Source: Marasmius tenuissimus (Eukaryota; Basidiomycota; Agaricomycetes; Agaricales; Marasmiaceae). Taken from it: DNA of 64,000 nucleotides. Positions 11,163 to 22,489 of this stretch are shown in pieces (position 1 is the first letter of the stretch; every line of letters begins with the position of its first letter). The stretch lies in NCBI GenBank assembly GCA_029532415.1, contig JAQOTA010000044.1:186001-250000 (forward strand), written 5' to 3'. A model generated the notes under the pieces. That model worked only from the letters and a program-made list of their open reading frames with translations, ran no database searches and had not been told where the DNA came from. The translations under genes were made by a program, and so were the position numbers.

Positions 11163-11435
11163 TGTTACAAATCCACCCACTGTTTTCCCTTCCCTTGGTC
11201 CCCGGGTACTTTTTCCCCATGTTTTTCTCTTTATTTCCCATGGTTGCATGTTCTCACCATGGCATTCCAGCCCCCATATCATTACATGGTACTATCTGAT
11301 GTTCCACATTGTTTCCAGATATTTTCCCAGCATACCATATGGTTTCCATCATGAACCTGTTTCCACATGTATCCCTTGATTCTTATCACTTGTTCTTTCA
11401 TTTTTCCTTTTTTATCTTCGTTCTCACAATATCTC
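11163..11435 (+). repeat. Truncated LTR, relative of the solo LTR at 29864
   Basis: Starts TGTTACAAATCCACCC and matches the first ~260 bp of the LTR at 29864-30335, with many substitutions (shared CTGTTTTCCCTT, CCTTGGTCCC, ATGGTTTCCATC and CTTGTTCTTTCAT words). Similarity fades near 11435. It may be the 3' LTR of the gag fragment upstream. Confidence 0.6.
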
Positions 11436-12640
11436 TGAGCTAGTTGATAAAGCCATTAACATACCTAAGTTCAAGTTGGGCCACCACCTAAATACTAAAT
11501 TCGGCCGTGAATATTTTCCTCCGAGCTAACTAGTAACAAGCAATGTAGCATTGTGATAGTTTGGCTGGCCAAAGACCGACAAACCCTCTGGGGACAAAGC
11601 ATCAACTTGCAAATGATCCGAAATGAACTGGAGGTAAGTGAGGTCAGACCAGCACTCGGACTCTGGCCGAGTGCCCAGACTGGTATACCTTGAGCTTCAC
11701 CAATGTGTTGTGCTTTCTGAATACTGATGCCTATGGCAGCAGTCTCTCGAGAACTATTGGCACTACGGATATGGTCAAATTGGTTCTCTATCTACCAAGA
11801 CTCCGAATAAAGATACAAGTTCACATTTCTATACGCTTTCTTCAGATATTGACCTCTAGGCTCCAGGTGCTGCCGCCGTGTTCGTTCACTCTATGTAGTA
11901 TGAAGAGTACGCTTAGTATCTTGGTTTTACTTTAGAATAAGTATAAGAATATAGTACTTGCCAATTGTGGTTGGGCCTTGCTAACATCGCTTTCGGCTCT
12001 CTGGATACCTTCTAAGCAGCATCACCAGCCTCTTTTACACATCTGTTGTAGGTAAAAGAAAATGTATTATAATACTATTATTGCAATGAGGACCCGCCGA
12101 GCAATTGCTCAAGACCACTTTACGGTGCGAGAATAAGAACAGGACCCGGAGCATAGATTTCGATAACATCTTGAGTTGTATTGCAGTGAGTATACCTATG
12201 TGCTATTCAAATTCCCCAGGATCTGGAGTTGCACACACTAGTGAATGTTGGATTAGACATTGATTGACTGAGGAAGCTGTCGGGTTGCAGTGAACATTCA
12301 GAGCCTTCAACGAAGCCCCAAAAGGCTCCCAAATAACCTCTTTTACCAGCAGCAAAATTTGTGTCCGTGCAAACCAAAAGAGTGAAGTCGGTTGCGACTA
12401 TAAATTCAGCATTCTAACAGCTCAATTGTACTATGTTTCGAGCGTGGAACATCTCGATTCTATTATGCACCCAGAAATAGGCAGAAAGGCCTCGGGCCGC
12501 TGTGCAGGCTATATGAGTACTTACATTGTAGTGATACTGATGATATGGTGGCCTGATCGGACGTGATACACTCTCTAAGCTCTAGTAAGATGATAGAAGT
12601 GGTAGATACCCAGTTAACATAAACCAATTTCTGTAGGTAA
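11436..12640. other. No gene seen
   Basis: About 1.2 kb of AT-rich sequence without long frames on either strand. A plus-strand frame at 11690-11935 shows no recognisable motif. I see no LTR ends with target duplications. Confidence 0.4.
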
Positions 12641-12644
12641 TTAA

Positions 12645-12800
12645 GGTCTTATGGCTTAGTGAAAAAAAACGCCAATCTGGCAAGGGACCTTATAAGGCTA
12701 GGGGCCGCGGGTTCGATCCCAGGGGCTTGCAGTGAATTCTGGTCGCAAGAGGCTTACGATCTTGACTTTGCCTGCCTTATGAGCGGCCTGCCGCCATGTC
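12645..12800 (+). mobile_element. Possible tRNA-derived SINE relic
   Basis: A polymerase III-type A box (TGGCTTAGTGA, 12652-12662) is followed 48 bases later by a good B box (GGTTCGATCCC, 12710-12720). The stretch between contains a run of eight A that would break a tRNA fold, so this is not a working tRNA gene. A/B-box spacing and the tRNA-like GCCGCGGGTTCGATCCCAG context fit a tRNA-derived SINE head. No clear tail or target duplication was found, and no second copy is in the window. Confidence 0.4.
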
Positions 12801-12880
12801 TTGCAATAAAACACTGTTTATTGTAAGCACTTACATTGAGTTTCATCTTATCGAGCCTTACGGCCCTCGTAAGGCGTTAT

Positions 12881-13138
12881 TGTTGAATCCGGACTACCGG
12901 ATATATGGACCGTTGTATCGGGCCGCATATATGCTTCAATCGTTTTACTATGATCTATGCTATTCCTAGTCACTCCTGTTATAGAAGATACAGCCACCTC
13001 TGTATAGTATATAAGTAGCTCTGTATCTACATGCAATACCAGTACTTTTACTACTCTCGTTGCTGCCTCTAAGCCTATCTCCAGGTGAGCTAGTCTGTCC
13101 CATGCTGCCACTGCGTGGGCAGGACCTCTGCCTCAACA
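12881..13138 (+). repeat. copia-1 solo LTR, target duplication GTTAT
   Basis: The same 258-bp LTR as copia-1, in the opposite orientation on this strand (TGTTGAATCC...CCTCAACA). I count two base differences from the copia-1 LTRs. Perfect 5-bp duplications GTTAT flank it at 12876-12880 and 13139-13143. A full element inserted here and was reduced to one LTR by recombination. Confidence 0.95.
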
Positions 13139-13143
13139 GTTAT

Positions 13144-14999
13144 CAAACCGGCAAGATTTTTCCGACACAACAAAGGTGAGTTGTTTCTATCAATTTAAAG
13201 TCATCTGTACAAGAACGAACCTGCCACAGCTTGAGGAGGGTCATCTTCTATGTCTTTGGGATCCTTGGCGAGAGTCAGAGCTATACACTCCAGAGACTTG
13301 TTGCTGCTGCTGCGTGAGCAAACACGAGGGACCAGATTGGTTTGGGTTTAGCTTTGGCCTTGCCCATGTTCTGCTGACCCTTTGGGGGCATGCTCAGAGA
13401 GGAAAGGGCGCTCTTGTAGAGGGCTGTTTGCTGCGAGCCAGAGCTTTAAGTCCTCCTGGATGCAACTGGTTGAAGGATGCTACTTTGTGTCTTGACTCCT
13501 CGGGTTCCCGAAAACCAAGCTGGTTTGCCTTCCGTTTTGGGATGACCTATCCGAGCATATTCTTGTCACAGGGCGACAGAGTGTCAAAATGAGCGAGGGG
13601 ATAGAGGTAAAATGGAACCAGTACGGAGAATCAAGAGAGCAACAACTTCGAAAGCGATCGATAGAAATATGTCAGCAGTAGTTGCACAATAATCGACGCG
13701 CATGAGTGGCGGATCTTCATTGCCACAAAGCAAAAAAAAAACAGTGCCGCCACAAGTCACCGTCGAGTGCGTCCCACCAGCTCTGGAAGATGTTGAACAG
13801 ATTCTTACTGAGTAACCGCGTATGGAGCATGCTTTCAGGTAGGTACTAGATGCCAAGTGTGATGATAATCTGTGGTATTCTATATCAAGGCTGAGTACCT
13901 AGGTCCTAGGACAGGTCGATGTATTCTCAAAAACTGACCTGGTTTGGTCACTCAATTGTGACGCCTTCTGTTTGCAAAGTTTTGGTTCAGTGATTCAAAA
14001 TTCCACCTTCATTTGGTGTATCGCTTACCAGGAATGATTGTCACAAAGTCTTCTTGAATGGGAATCCCCGTTTGATTGCTTCAACACGATAATACATGTC
14101 GCAATCAATGCTACTAGGCTCGTGGCAAAAGCCTCAAGGGGACGTCTCCGCCAGTTATTCATTCATCACAACACACTCAATCTGTTGATAACAAGAACCT
14201 CGAGGTCCAGTCCCAACTCCCACGCACTGCAACCAATGCTTCAATAATTTGGGTGAATAGGTGTCCTACAGGCTACACCACTGTTCCTGTGAATGTAGAT
14301 CCATCCGCCCTAACTCGAGTCCCGGCCTCAATTCATCTACCCAGTCTCCAGTCTCCAATGAGTCTTCCTTTCTCTTTTTCCAGCTATGTACCCATGTTCT
14401 GTTGGCAATCTTGCTTCTAGTATACCCTGTAAGGTATGAAGTCAGTAAAGGTTCCATTGACATGTAGGTGCGCTGAACGGTGAACCTGTAGTTATCATCT
14501 AATGTGGATCCATTGGGGTGCCAATGGGAGCCGCAAACACAACCTTGAGAACTGCAGGAGAAGCTAATTCTGGAAATTTACATTCATGATTCATGAGCAA
14601 TGGTGGATTTCTGATTGAATAGCTGTAGAACTCTATTGAATTCAACACTAGTAAGACATCATATCAGCAAATTTTTTGAGGTACCACGGCAGGAATGTAT
14701 GTTAAAATAGCCTCAAGTCATGTAGAAGGAGGGATCAGCACCTAATCATCATAGGCAATATTGACCATGAGTGTTGGAGGAGCTCCCTGCTCTCAGGTCA
14801 CCAGTTATTGGGACTTGGCACGACGGCAACATTGAACACATGCTTGTGTTCATTGTTTATTGAGGCATCCTACGGTCTACCGTTTATACAGCCTGTATTA
14901 ATTCTCACTCTTTCTCACTGAATTCATTGCAATAGTATTCTACTATAATCTACTTCAAGATGCTCAAGTATTGAGCAACTCACCTCGATTGGGACGTTT
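13144..14999. other. Degenerate region; one coding-like minus frame
   Basis: On the minus strand across about 13210-13560 an open stretch reads RKANQLGFREPEESRHKVAS and on to a QQQQQ run, which looks more coding-like than its plus-strand counterpart at 13176-13592. No start, splice pattern or family could be assigned. From 13600 to 15000 I see no gene. Confidence 0.25.
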
Positions 15000-15159
15000 G
15001 TACATGGTGGTTGAAGGCGAAGCCTAGAAGCTGTGCTGCAACCTCGGGGTCCCATGGTTATTCCCATAAACTTGGAGGAGGGAACAGCATGTGCAGATAC
15101 GATAGGGATAATTGCAAGCAGCAACTTGGAATCAAACTTCGTCTTCAACCACCATGTAC
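15000..15159. repeat. Imperfect inverted repeat, 23-bp arms
   Basis: The arm GTACATGGTGGTTGAAGGCG.. at 15000-15022 is repeated in inverse at 15137-15159 with one clear mismatch, 114 bp apart. Transcribed, it could form a long hairpin. No target duplication was seen, so its origin is open. Confidence 0.55.
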
Positions 15160-16034
15160 CAATGTTGTGATAGCCCCGATCCAGGTAGGCTCCCCCTCTA
15201 CAGAGTGCTTAGAATACAATTAGATAGAATGTAAACTACTTTGGACAGTTGCGTGAAAAACATCAAGAGAAAACCAAAACAAAAGCATAAGGTCATTGAT
15301 TGACCAACACAGCAAAGACTGGGGAATCAGGCCAGCTGCCACAGTGAGCTTGATGCCACCCTCTGCACCGCGATGTGATGCTCTATTGGAGCTCGATAGT
15401 CTTGACTCTCAGTTCCTTGCTATTCGCTTAGAATATCCTCCATTCAGACCTGTGCTGATTCATGTTGTCCCAACCAGTTCACTTCATTTCAAGATCCTTA
15501 GCCATTATCAAATCATCCCAATTGAACAAGAAAGCCATGACGGTGAGTTGCAGTGTTTACCTCCACTGTTCCTGATCTATATGGCTCACTCGTTGCTCAC
15601 AGTACTTCAGATGTAAATGAGATATTAGAAGTCTCATGATGGATAGGCTGGTGACCAGGGTGCCCATGTACCTCAACCTTTTATATGTACATGTCAATCG
15701 ACTTGTCATCTTCTTGACAATTGTTCTGTGCATCTCATTTCGGTTCTTCTTTGTCTCACTTTTATCTCAGTAGATTGGATGCAACCTCTCAAAAAGGATC
15801 AATACTCATGACACGATGGCAGACTCTGGATCCCAATAGCTCCAACACAGAAAGGCCTCACCCCTGAGAAGAAACTCCCATGAGTCATTGAAGTTCAACA
15901 ACTATTTAAGCAGTCGCAAAATGCTCTGCTTCCTCACCTTCACCCCCAACATGTCTAGAAAGACCAGAGCTGGTACATATTATCCCAGTTGTGACTTGTA
16001 ACCTTGTTGTTCTAACTGATTCTTGTAGCTCAAC
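15160..16034. other. No clear gene; probable 5' region of the next gene
   Basis: Plus-strand frame 15296-15616 has no recognisable domain. At 15952-15973 ATGTCTAGAAAGACC is followed by a possible donor (GTACAT) and an acceptor TTGTAG at 16023-16028, so the gene that follows may begin here with a small first exon. The frame that this exon would impose hits a stop, so I start the next gene at 16035 instead. Confidence 0.3.
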
Positions 16035-16324
16035 ATGCCCACAAGCAACGACAACAAAGGGAGAAACAAGGCAAAGATCAGTGAGGTATTAAGCTTCATT
16101 GCAATATGTTCTCTGCTCTGACCCGACATTTCCCAGCTGAAGTCAACGCAGGTGTTCAAGCCTCCACTGGTGATTCCGACAGAGAGCTCAATTCTGACGT
16201 TCCGACGGAACTGGACGAGAGTGGTGAGCTTTGACCCTTTGACCCCTTTCTTTCCTGTTCTGCGACTGATGCATTGCTAAACTAGATGTTCCTCCACTCA
16301 TGGACATCACCGAAGACGACTATC

Positions 16325-16854
16325 TGTTACGATTCACCTCTATTCTCATCAACAAGCGCCCATACAGACACCTCTCCCTACCCAACTCGCCTCTCCCTTA
16401 CCACCTTTCCCACCCATTCAAAACATCTCTATAGATGACTCCGCGGAGTAAGTGGAGCCATGCATCCAGACCACAGCTCCAGACCATGCCCAGCAGACAT
16501 CTCCACATGCCACCCCAAGTCATAATATACAAACAGCCACAACGACTCACACAACATTCACAGCCACTCCCATGACGACTCAGTCCAACTACAAGCGACT
16601 CACACGCCTGCGACTCAGCACGACTCAGAGCGACTCCAGACTTAGACAGATTCCAGTATATAAGCCCAATGTACATACAACCTTTCCTTAGCTTAACAAC
16701 TTGGTTAATACACCAGTGAAAGCCCACCTTGACCCTCGACCTTCGACACTTGACCTTTGACCCTCGACCTTTGACCCTTGATTCTCGACCTTCGAACCTC
16801 GCCCTCGCTTAAAGGAGTGACTTGAGAGGACACTAGCCGTGCCCTACCATATCA
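16325..16854 (+). repeat. Solo LTR C, 530 bp, target duplication CTATC
   Basis: Starts TGTTACGATT and ends CCATATCA. Perfect 5-bp duplications CTATC lie at 16320-16324 and 16855-16859. It shares its whole layout with the LTRs at 26259-27312 and the fragment at 60147-60428: a CAACAAGCGCCC head, GACTCAG-rich middle, a TATATAAG box near 16658, and a tail of TTGACCC/TCGACCT heptamers. It sits inside an exon. Confidence 0.95.
16655..16666 (+). promoter_or_regulatory. TATA-like box of LTR C
   Basis: AGTATATAAGCC, conserved in LTR B (near 26786). In LTR A the matching position near 27142 reads CTACATAAG. Likely core promoter of the parent element. Confidence 0.5.
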
Positions 16855-17267
16855 CTATCCCCGGGTTGTAACCCAAAGCTCCCCAACACTCTGTCTCACC
16901 CGCATTATTGCTACTCGTTGGGAGCATTCCTACTACGCACTCCGGCTCAACTCCTTTAAATCAGCCAATAAGTACCTCAGAAAGGATCCCGATAACCCTC
17001 GGATACTGTTGAGCACAATGTGTTTGTAAGTCTGGTACCTCCTTGAGCATCAATGTTAGCTTAATCCCATGTTGACCTCATGTTTTACCTCTAGTAATCT
17101 CAAGAAAGCCAGATATCCTCCTTACAAGGAAGTTTCAACCTTCACTCCTGCCAACTTAGCCAACTCGATCATCTGAAGACACATTCTCAGCCACTTCTTA
17201 GATGGTTGGGCCAGGCCTCCAGGCATAGCAGAGTGGGCCCTTGAATAAGTTTACGCTCGATTTCTTG

Positions 17268-17412
17268 AATACTACACCATCCCAATTCCCGACTCCCAAG
17301 TACTACTGTCTACATCAACCCGAGTACTACACAATCCCAAATACTACACCATCCCAAAACTACATCATCCCGAAAACTACACCATCCCAAATACTACACC
17401 ATCTTGAATACA
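17268..17412 (+). repeat. Minisatellite, ~17-bp ACTACACCATCCCAAAT unit
   Basis: At least six imperfect copies of TACTACACCATCCCAAA in a row, with some copies shortened or changed (ACTACATCATCCCGAAA). The array starts about 20 bp after the stop of the gene at 16035-17248. Confidence 0.8.
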
Positions 17413-17656
17413 TGTTTTTTCCCTAGCGCCAATTGACATCATGTGCCTCTTGCCCCCCAAAGCTCATGGGAATAGTTGAGCAAGCATGAAGCACCTGCAC
17501 AGCTTTCCCACCTGGCTTCAACCACCACCACAGTTTGCCGGTGAGTTGATCCCCATGGTCCACCTATGTAGTTAGTAGCGGTCGAAAGTTCTATACGTAG
17601 TTATACAGTATGAGAAATTCATTTGAGTGTTTTAAGAAATGGAAGAACAGCTTTAA

Positions 17657-19550
17657 ATGAGTCAACGACTCATTGTATATAAAATGTCTGACAGTACAGC
17701 AGCTGCCGCATTGACGAGTCAATCCAGGAGTGGAAGACCAGCAGTGGAAGCCATGCACTTTCTAGACATCGAAGCAGAGGTTGATCGAGATGAAGACGAT
17801 GAGGATGAGGATGAAGGCATCGGTGAGTTCACGGAGTTGATCATATACATCATACACGTTCACCTGCACCTCTAGCTGATTTTATGGTTGATGAAGATGA
17901 CGCTGCATATGGATCACGCTTCTCACATCAAGCTCTCAATTCACAGTTGCAAAATTGCAGAGAGATGTACTCTCGGACAGAGCTGACAGAATCTACAATC
18001 GAATACTTAGATCAAATTGTGCAGATTGTGCAGATGCTCACAAAGAGGACGACCCTACTCCCGTTCCTCTTCTGTACCTTCTACGTTATGTAGTGAGTAA
18101 ACTGTTCCTTGTCAATATACCTAGGTTCTGATCATTGATGGCCCATTTAGCCCAAGAAAGAGCTAGAGGTGATGTTCTACGCAATGGGATACTGCTGCGA
18201 GAACAGGGTTTTTGGGATGATACTTTCAGTTCACTATCAAAAAAAGGGGGATGGGTACCTGTTCCTTGAGACTCCTAATCCTCTTGAGGCCGCTTGGATA
18301 TTGGGGAAATGCGCGGTGCAGACAGTCGGTATGGCAAGGTTGCACTCCGGTGTCTTGAAACTGTTCGAGAGACAATACTCTCCTTGTCTCTTTCTGTTCC
18401 ATGTTACAACGAAAGGATGAAGAAGATTGGGATCAAGTCACCTCTCAGGTTGGCGAAGTGACACCCCTTCTTTTGACGCAAGAGACAGTTCTGGACCTTG
18501 ATACTCTGGACTTGGTTGACTTAAATGTTGCATCAGGCTTGCTCGTTCGGTCTGTGGAAAGACAGAATATAATCCTGATATCGGGACCACCTTCATCACA
18601 CAAGTTGATCTTATTTGTGACAAGTGATCACCCCTTGGTCGCTGAAAAGTTTCCCACTGTTCAACAGTAGTCCTTTCATGAAGGAGAATCTGTCTCTCCT
18701 TGGGTCGGGACATGGGAGGGGCGAATTACCACACTTCCAAATCTCGGTGTAGAGGCGGTGAGAACTCGCCATGTCATTCATGGGAACAGAAAGACAAAGA
18801 CGGAGGAGGTGTGGTTCTTTGGTTGGAGTATCAACAAGGTTTGGAGGGTCGGACAGTACGTACAACACTATACCAGAGCCGAAGGCTTCATACTTGCATG
18901 CAAAAATAACAAGGTCTTCTTCTGGAAGGGAGGAGAGGAGATGGTAAGTTCTCCTTTTTGTTTGTTGGCATCTCCTCAATCCTGACTCTGCCCCCACAGC
19001 ACACGTTTAGGGTGCTACCCCTTGTGTCGCACACCGGAACTTGCTGCAAGAGGTACAGAAGACCAGAGGCATGAACCATATCTTGGAGAGGCATAGGGAC
19101 AATGTGTTGGCGGAGGTAGAGAAGCTCACCAGAGTGTCTTGAGCCAATATCCTCAGAACAGCGTCCTTGGTAGAGGACCCCAATGCACTAGATCCTCAGC
19201 TTATGACTGCCAAACAGATTGACAGAGATATTGTTAGAACGGGCAGTAATCCTTGAAAGTTTTGGGATGTTTTGGTATGGAAGGAACAACACCGTGGCTT
19301 CTACCACTTTTTGGATGTCATCCCATGCAAGAAAACAAAGAGTCAGTTGATGATACAAGTTCGGACTAACACTATCAACACAGTGGGGTCACTCATCAAC
19401 ATTGATTACAATCATGTTGTTGAATTGCAGTGAGTCAGAGTAGCTTTGGGTTACCTGCTAGTATCAATAGTCCTTCACTCCAGGCTTTTACTTCCTCTTC
19501 ATATCCTACAACAGCCATTCCTCACACTCCAGCCTCCCACTGATTATCAG
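17657..19550 (+). pseudogene. Decayed multi-exon gene with acidic N terminus; possibly Spt5-like
   Basis: Exon 1 reads MSQRLIVYKM... then HFLDIEAEVDRDEDDEDEDE and ends at a GTGAGT donor near 17822. After a CTAG acceptor the frame continues ADFMVDEDDAAYGSRF. Later coding-like islands are RNGILLREQGFWDDTFSSLS (about 18180), GWSINKVWRVGQYVQHYTRA (about 18860) and KTKSQLMIQVRTNTINTVGS (about 19345), each in a different phase with frame breaks between. An FLD-x-EAEVD-acidic head followed by short beta-rich islands recalls Spt5-like proteins common in mushroom genomes, but I see no clear KOW motif, so this is a guess. The right end abuts truncated copia-2. Confidence 0.4.
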
Positions 19551-19559
19551 CATCCTAGG

Positions 19560-21965
19560 ATTGCTGCTTCTTAGTAGGCATCTTAAGGTCAAGTGGGAAA
19601 CCTTGCGTATGTTTCCGAGCTTTATTCAGGGCTTTATTCGATGGATGCCCAAAGTGTCTGTGCTCAATATCGTAGTCGACGTTGTAAACAACCGACTTGG
19701 CCTTTAAAATCTCAGCAGATGCTTTCCGCGAGTGTACCCAATAAATGGTTTGACCAGGCATATGAGGGTAGGAAACAAGCGACTGTCATCGCTGTGATGA
19801 GTAGAAGGCTAACTTCTTCACGTTTCCACGAATTGATAGACCATCTTGAAGGAACTCTCCCATTGATAGTAGACGTATATCCAATTGAGGTATGTAATAG
19901 ACAGGATAGAGATGCGAAACATGCTCAGTAAGTTTCCCGTCATGTCCTTCAATGTTATGCTTAATGAAGACAGTGCCTTTACCCTTGATTTGTATAGGGT
20001 TGCCCTTATTCGCAGTATTTACGATAGGACCATCAAGCAATTCATATTCAGTGAAATCATTCGTATCGTTCGTGAAATGAGAGGAGGCACCAGAATCAAG
20101 GAGCCAACCCTGTGCGTTGTTCACACTTTTCTTTCCCTTGCACTGAGTACAACCCACAAAGTGGGTGGAGATAGCATTGCAATATGATACAAGTGATGCC
20201 AGATCACTACGACTACGACACGAACTGCTGATACCAACTAGTTGTGAGCATCGCTGTAAGGTTGCATCAGATTGGGAAAGTGGGTCAAGATAAGGAACTT
20301 GCCTGTCATCGTGGAACGATCCAAGAGAGACATCATCTGGGATGTCCTCTACTCCTGCAGCTTCGGCAATGTCGTTGTCAACATCATTACTGAATAGAGA
20401 AGTCATATCGTCCATACCATCGTCAGATCCCCAGTCCATCTCTACATCTTCATCAGGATCAATACTGCCAGAGCGTTTAGAAGAAGTAGGAGAAGAACGT
20501 CCGGTTCCTTCATCTTCTGAATCGTCCTCCAGAACTTGCTTGGACGAGGAATCAGGCTTCGAGATATGATCTTGGAGCGAACGATTGGCGGCAGACATGA
20601 CGATCTGTTCAAACAGTTTGAGATGCTGCGCTGTCTTAGGGACACCAAGTCTGTCAGCAAGTGAACGTGCTTCACGTACATCATCAAATACTGACTCGGA
20701 TGGCTTGAAGCCAGTGAAGGACTGCATGGCAGCCAGATTCTTCTTGAAGCGGGAGGAACGGTGCTGTCACAAGACTTGTCCCAGTGACCAGTGAAGTGCG
20801 CTGGGGGCAGAGATCCTCTAGCACGGCTAGGAGGGGCACTAACGATCTCGGCGCGCAACGAGTTGTTGACTGTGTTCAACACAATATGTTCCCTGTGGTC
20901 AGTGATCAAGGAGTCAGGACGGACAGGAGGAGGGGAAGCGACAACGGATGCGCAGGACGCACGATGGGAGTGACCATGAGACCGATTGTTACCGCTGTTA
21001 CTGCCGGTGTTGCCGGGACCCTGGTGCTGGTTGATACCACCGCGGGTACCACGCTGCTGCTGCTTCTTCTTCTTACCCTTGTTCTGGTTCAAAGATTGGT
21101 GTTGCTGCTGCTGCTGTGGTAGACGGGTGTTGGTCTGCTGCTGATACCCACGCTGCTGACGTTGCTGCTGACCGAACAATGGTTCACGATTACCAGCACG
21201 CTTCACCGCAGAGCGGCGGTTGGCGAGCTGCGGGTTCTGGCGTTCGTACTCGACCATGATAGCATCATGGACTTTCGAAACGGTAATGCAGTTTTCATCC
21301 TCGGGATCCCTGATGTAGTCATGAAGGGATTTGGATGAGGCGGTGTCCCATTCGGGAGGAATAGCGGCGATGAGCAAGAGGGATTTGATCAATTTGGGGA
21401 GAACCACTCCTACCTCGGAGAGTCACTTGATGTAGGACTTGAACTTGGCGATGCCAGCTTGGGGATGGGAGGTGATAAGTCTGAAAGAAACAAGTTTAAC
21501 AAAGTCGCCATAGATGGCAGACAGAGTGGGCTCGCCATAGGTGAGGTTCAGCTGTTCCCAAGCTTTTTCGGCGTTCATGTCCTTGATTGGATCGAAGACC
21601 TCCTTGGTGGTGGTGATCTGGATAATCCCCATGAGTTTGAGATCTTCCTTGTCCCAAGCAAGACTTTCCTTGACCCAGGCAGCATGCTCCTCAGGAGGGA
21701 CGGTGGCGCGGGTAACAGGAGTAACCCCTGCGGGGCTAGTGACTGTACCCAGGGGCAAGGAGGGACGTGGTTCGTCACCAGTGAGATGACCGTAAAGACC
21801 TTGGGTCTGGCACACAGCTTCCATCTCGCTGCAGTAGGTCTGTTTGAAGTTGGTGCCGTTGAAGCAACCAGAGAAGTATTTCTTAATGTCAAACATAACA
21901 GTAAGAGGTTGAGAGATTTGTGTTGGATCTAGAAAAGACAGCATCAGGATGCGTCTAATCAACAC
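19560..21965 (-). pseudogene. copia-2 gag-protease, with two TGA stops and a frameshift
   Basis: Gag begins near MFDIKKYFSGCFNGTNFKQT and runs through the gag body to a Q-rich basic tract (QRQQRGYQQQ) and NTVNNSLRAEIVS. A frameshift near 20730-20780 moves the frame to LADRLGVPKTAQHLKLFEQ and the protease, LLDSGASSHFTND with an intact catalytic Asp (codon 20096-20098). Two in-frame TGA codons, 21423-21425 and 19786-19788, interrupt otherwise continuous frames. At the second, copia-1 has Arg (GRRQSLV against QR-stop-QSLV). The frame ends in the HRHFGHPSNKALNKARKH zinc-binding segment at the truncation. Not functional. Confidence 0.88.
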
Positions 21966-22152
21966 AGGGAGCAGCCATCAAGGCGCTATGCTCAACGAGG
22001 AGCATTGGATCCTTAAGATCCGATGTCGTCGAAGGATGTACATCAATGTCATAGATCGAGCACTCAATTAAGAGGTCAATGGCAACATGCAGGTCTAGCC
22101 TAGCTAGCCAATGACAGCAGCCTAGGGGCGCTTGTTATTGTAGTCAGGCTAA

Positions 22153-22167
22153 CCAGGGCCCATAACC
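22153..22167 (-). other. copia-2 primer-binding site, half-tRNA type
   Basis: Element-sense GGTTATGGGCCCTGG abuts the 5' LTR. It is the same site as in copia-1 apart from one base, again complementary to the initiator tRNA-Met anticodon arm. Confidence 0.85.
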
Positions 22168-22489
22168 TGATGAGCCGGCATGATGCCTAGCGCAGAGGAC
22201 TACAACATGGCTACACTACTACTTACCAGAGAGGAGTTTAGAGAGGTAGAGGCAAGATGTAGAAGCTCAAGCACACTATAGATTCAAGTAGAGAACTACA
22301 AGCTTATATACATGAAGATACAATAGAGTTTCCATATAGAGACAACAATAGAAATTGTACATATGTGCATGGTGAACAATCAATAATAGAACAATAGCGA
22401 AATGCATTGTCCTGCATAATATAATGGCGGGAAGTATGAACCAGGACTTTGGATATACCAGGATCTAATTATAGTCCACGGATTCAACA
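22168..22489 (-). repeat. copia-2 5' LTR (322 bp)
   Basis: On the plus strand it runs TGATGAGCCGG to GGATTCAACA; in element sense TGTTGAATCC...GGCTCATCA. It matches the solo LTR at 54417-54737 along its length with scattered differences. No left-hand target duplication can exist because the other end of the element is lost. Confidence 0.9.

Larger units (their letters stand above)
16035..17248 (+). pseudogene. Five-exon gene of unknown family, split by a solo LTR
   Basis: Exons can be read at 16035-16080, 16137-16223, 16286-16324 joined across the LTR to 16860-17025, and 17095-17248. Introns are GT-AG (16081-16136, 16224-16285, 17026-17094). The frame runs from MPTSNDNKGR through an acidic stretch (DVPTELDES, DITEDDY) to TRIIATRWEHSYYALRLNSF, then YLRKDPDNPRIL and KKARYPPYKEV, ending PPGIAEWALE with TAA at 17246-17248. 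When the LTR and one target-site copy are removed, the exon is perfectly in frame. A further defect is an in-frame TGA at 17174-17176, where Arg (CGA) is the likely ancestor. I do not recognise the protein; it is about 175 residues. Start choice is uncertain. Confidence 0.6.
19560..22489 (-). mobile_element. copia-2: 3'-truncated copia element (5' LTR, gag, protease)
   Basis: On the minus strand, a 322-bp 5' LTR (22168-22489), primer-binding site, gag and protease, and the start of the GAG-pre-integrase region. It stops abruptly near 19560; integrase, RT, RNase H and the 3' LTR are missing. The sequence left of 19560 belongs to another gene. Its proteins are clearly related to copia-1 (shared LADRLGVPK, NAVNDSL/NTVNNSL and PGQTIYWV words). 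A solo LTR of the same family is at 54417-54737. Confidence 0.88.
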
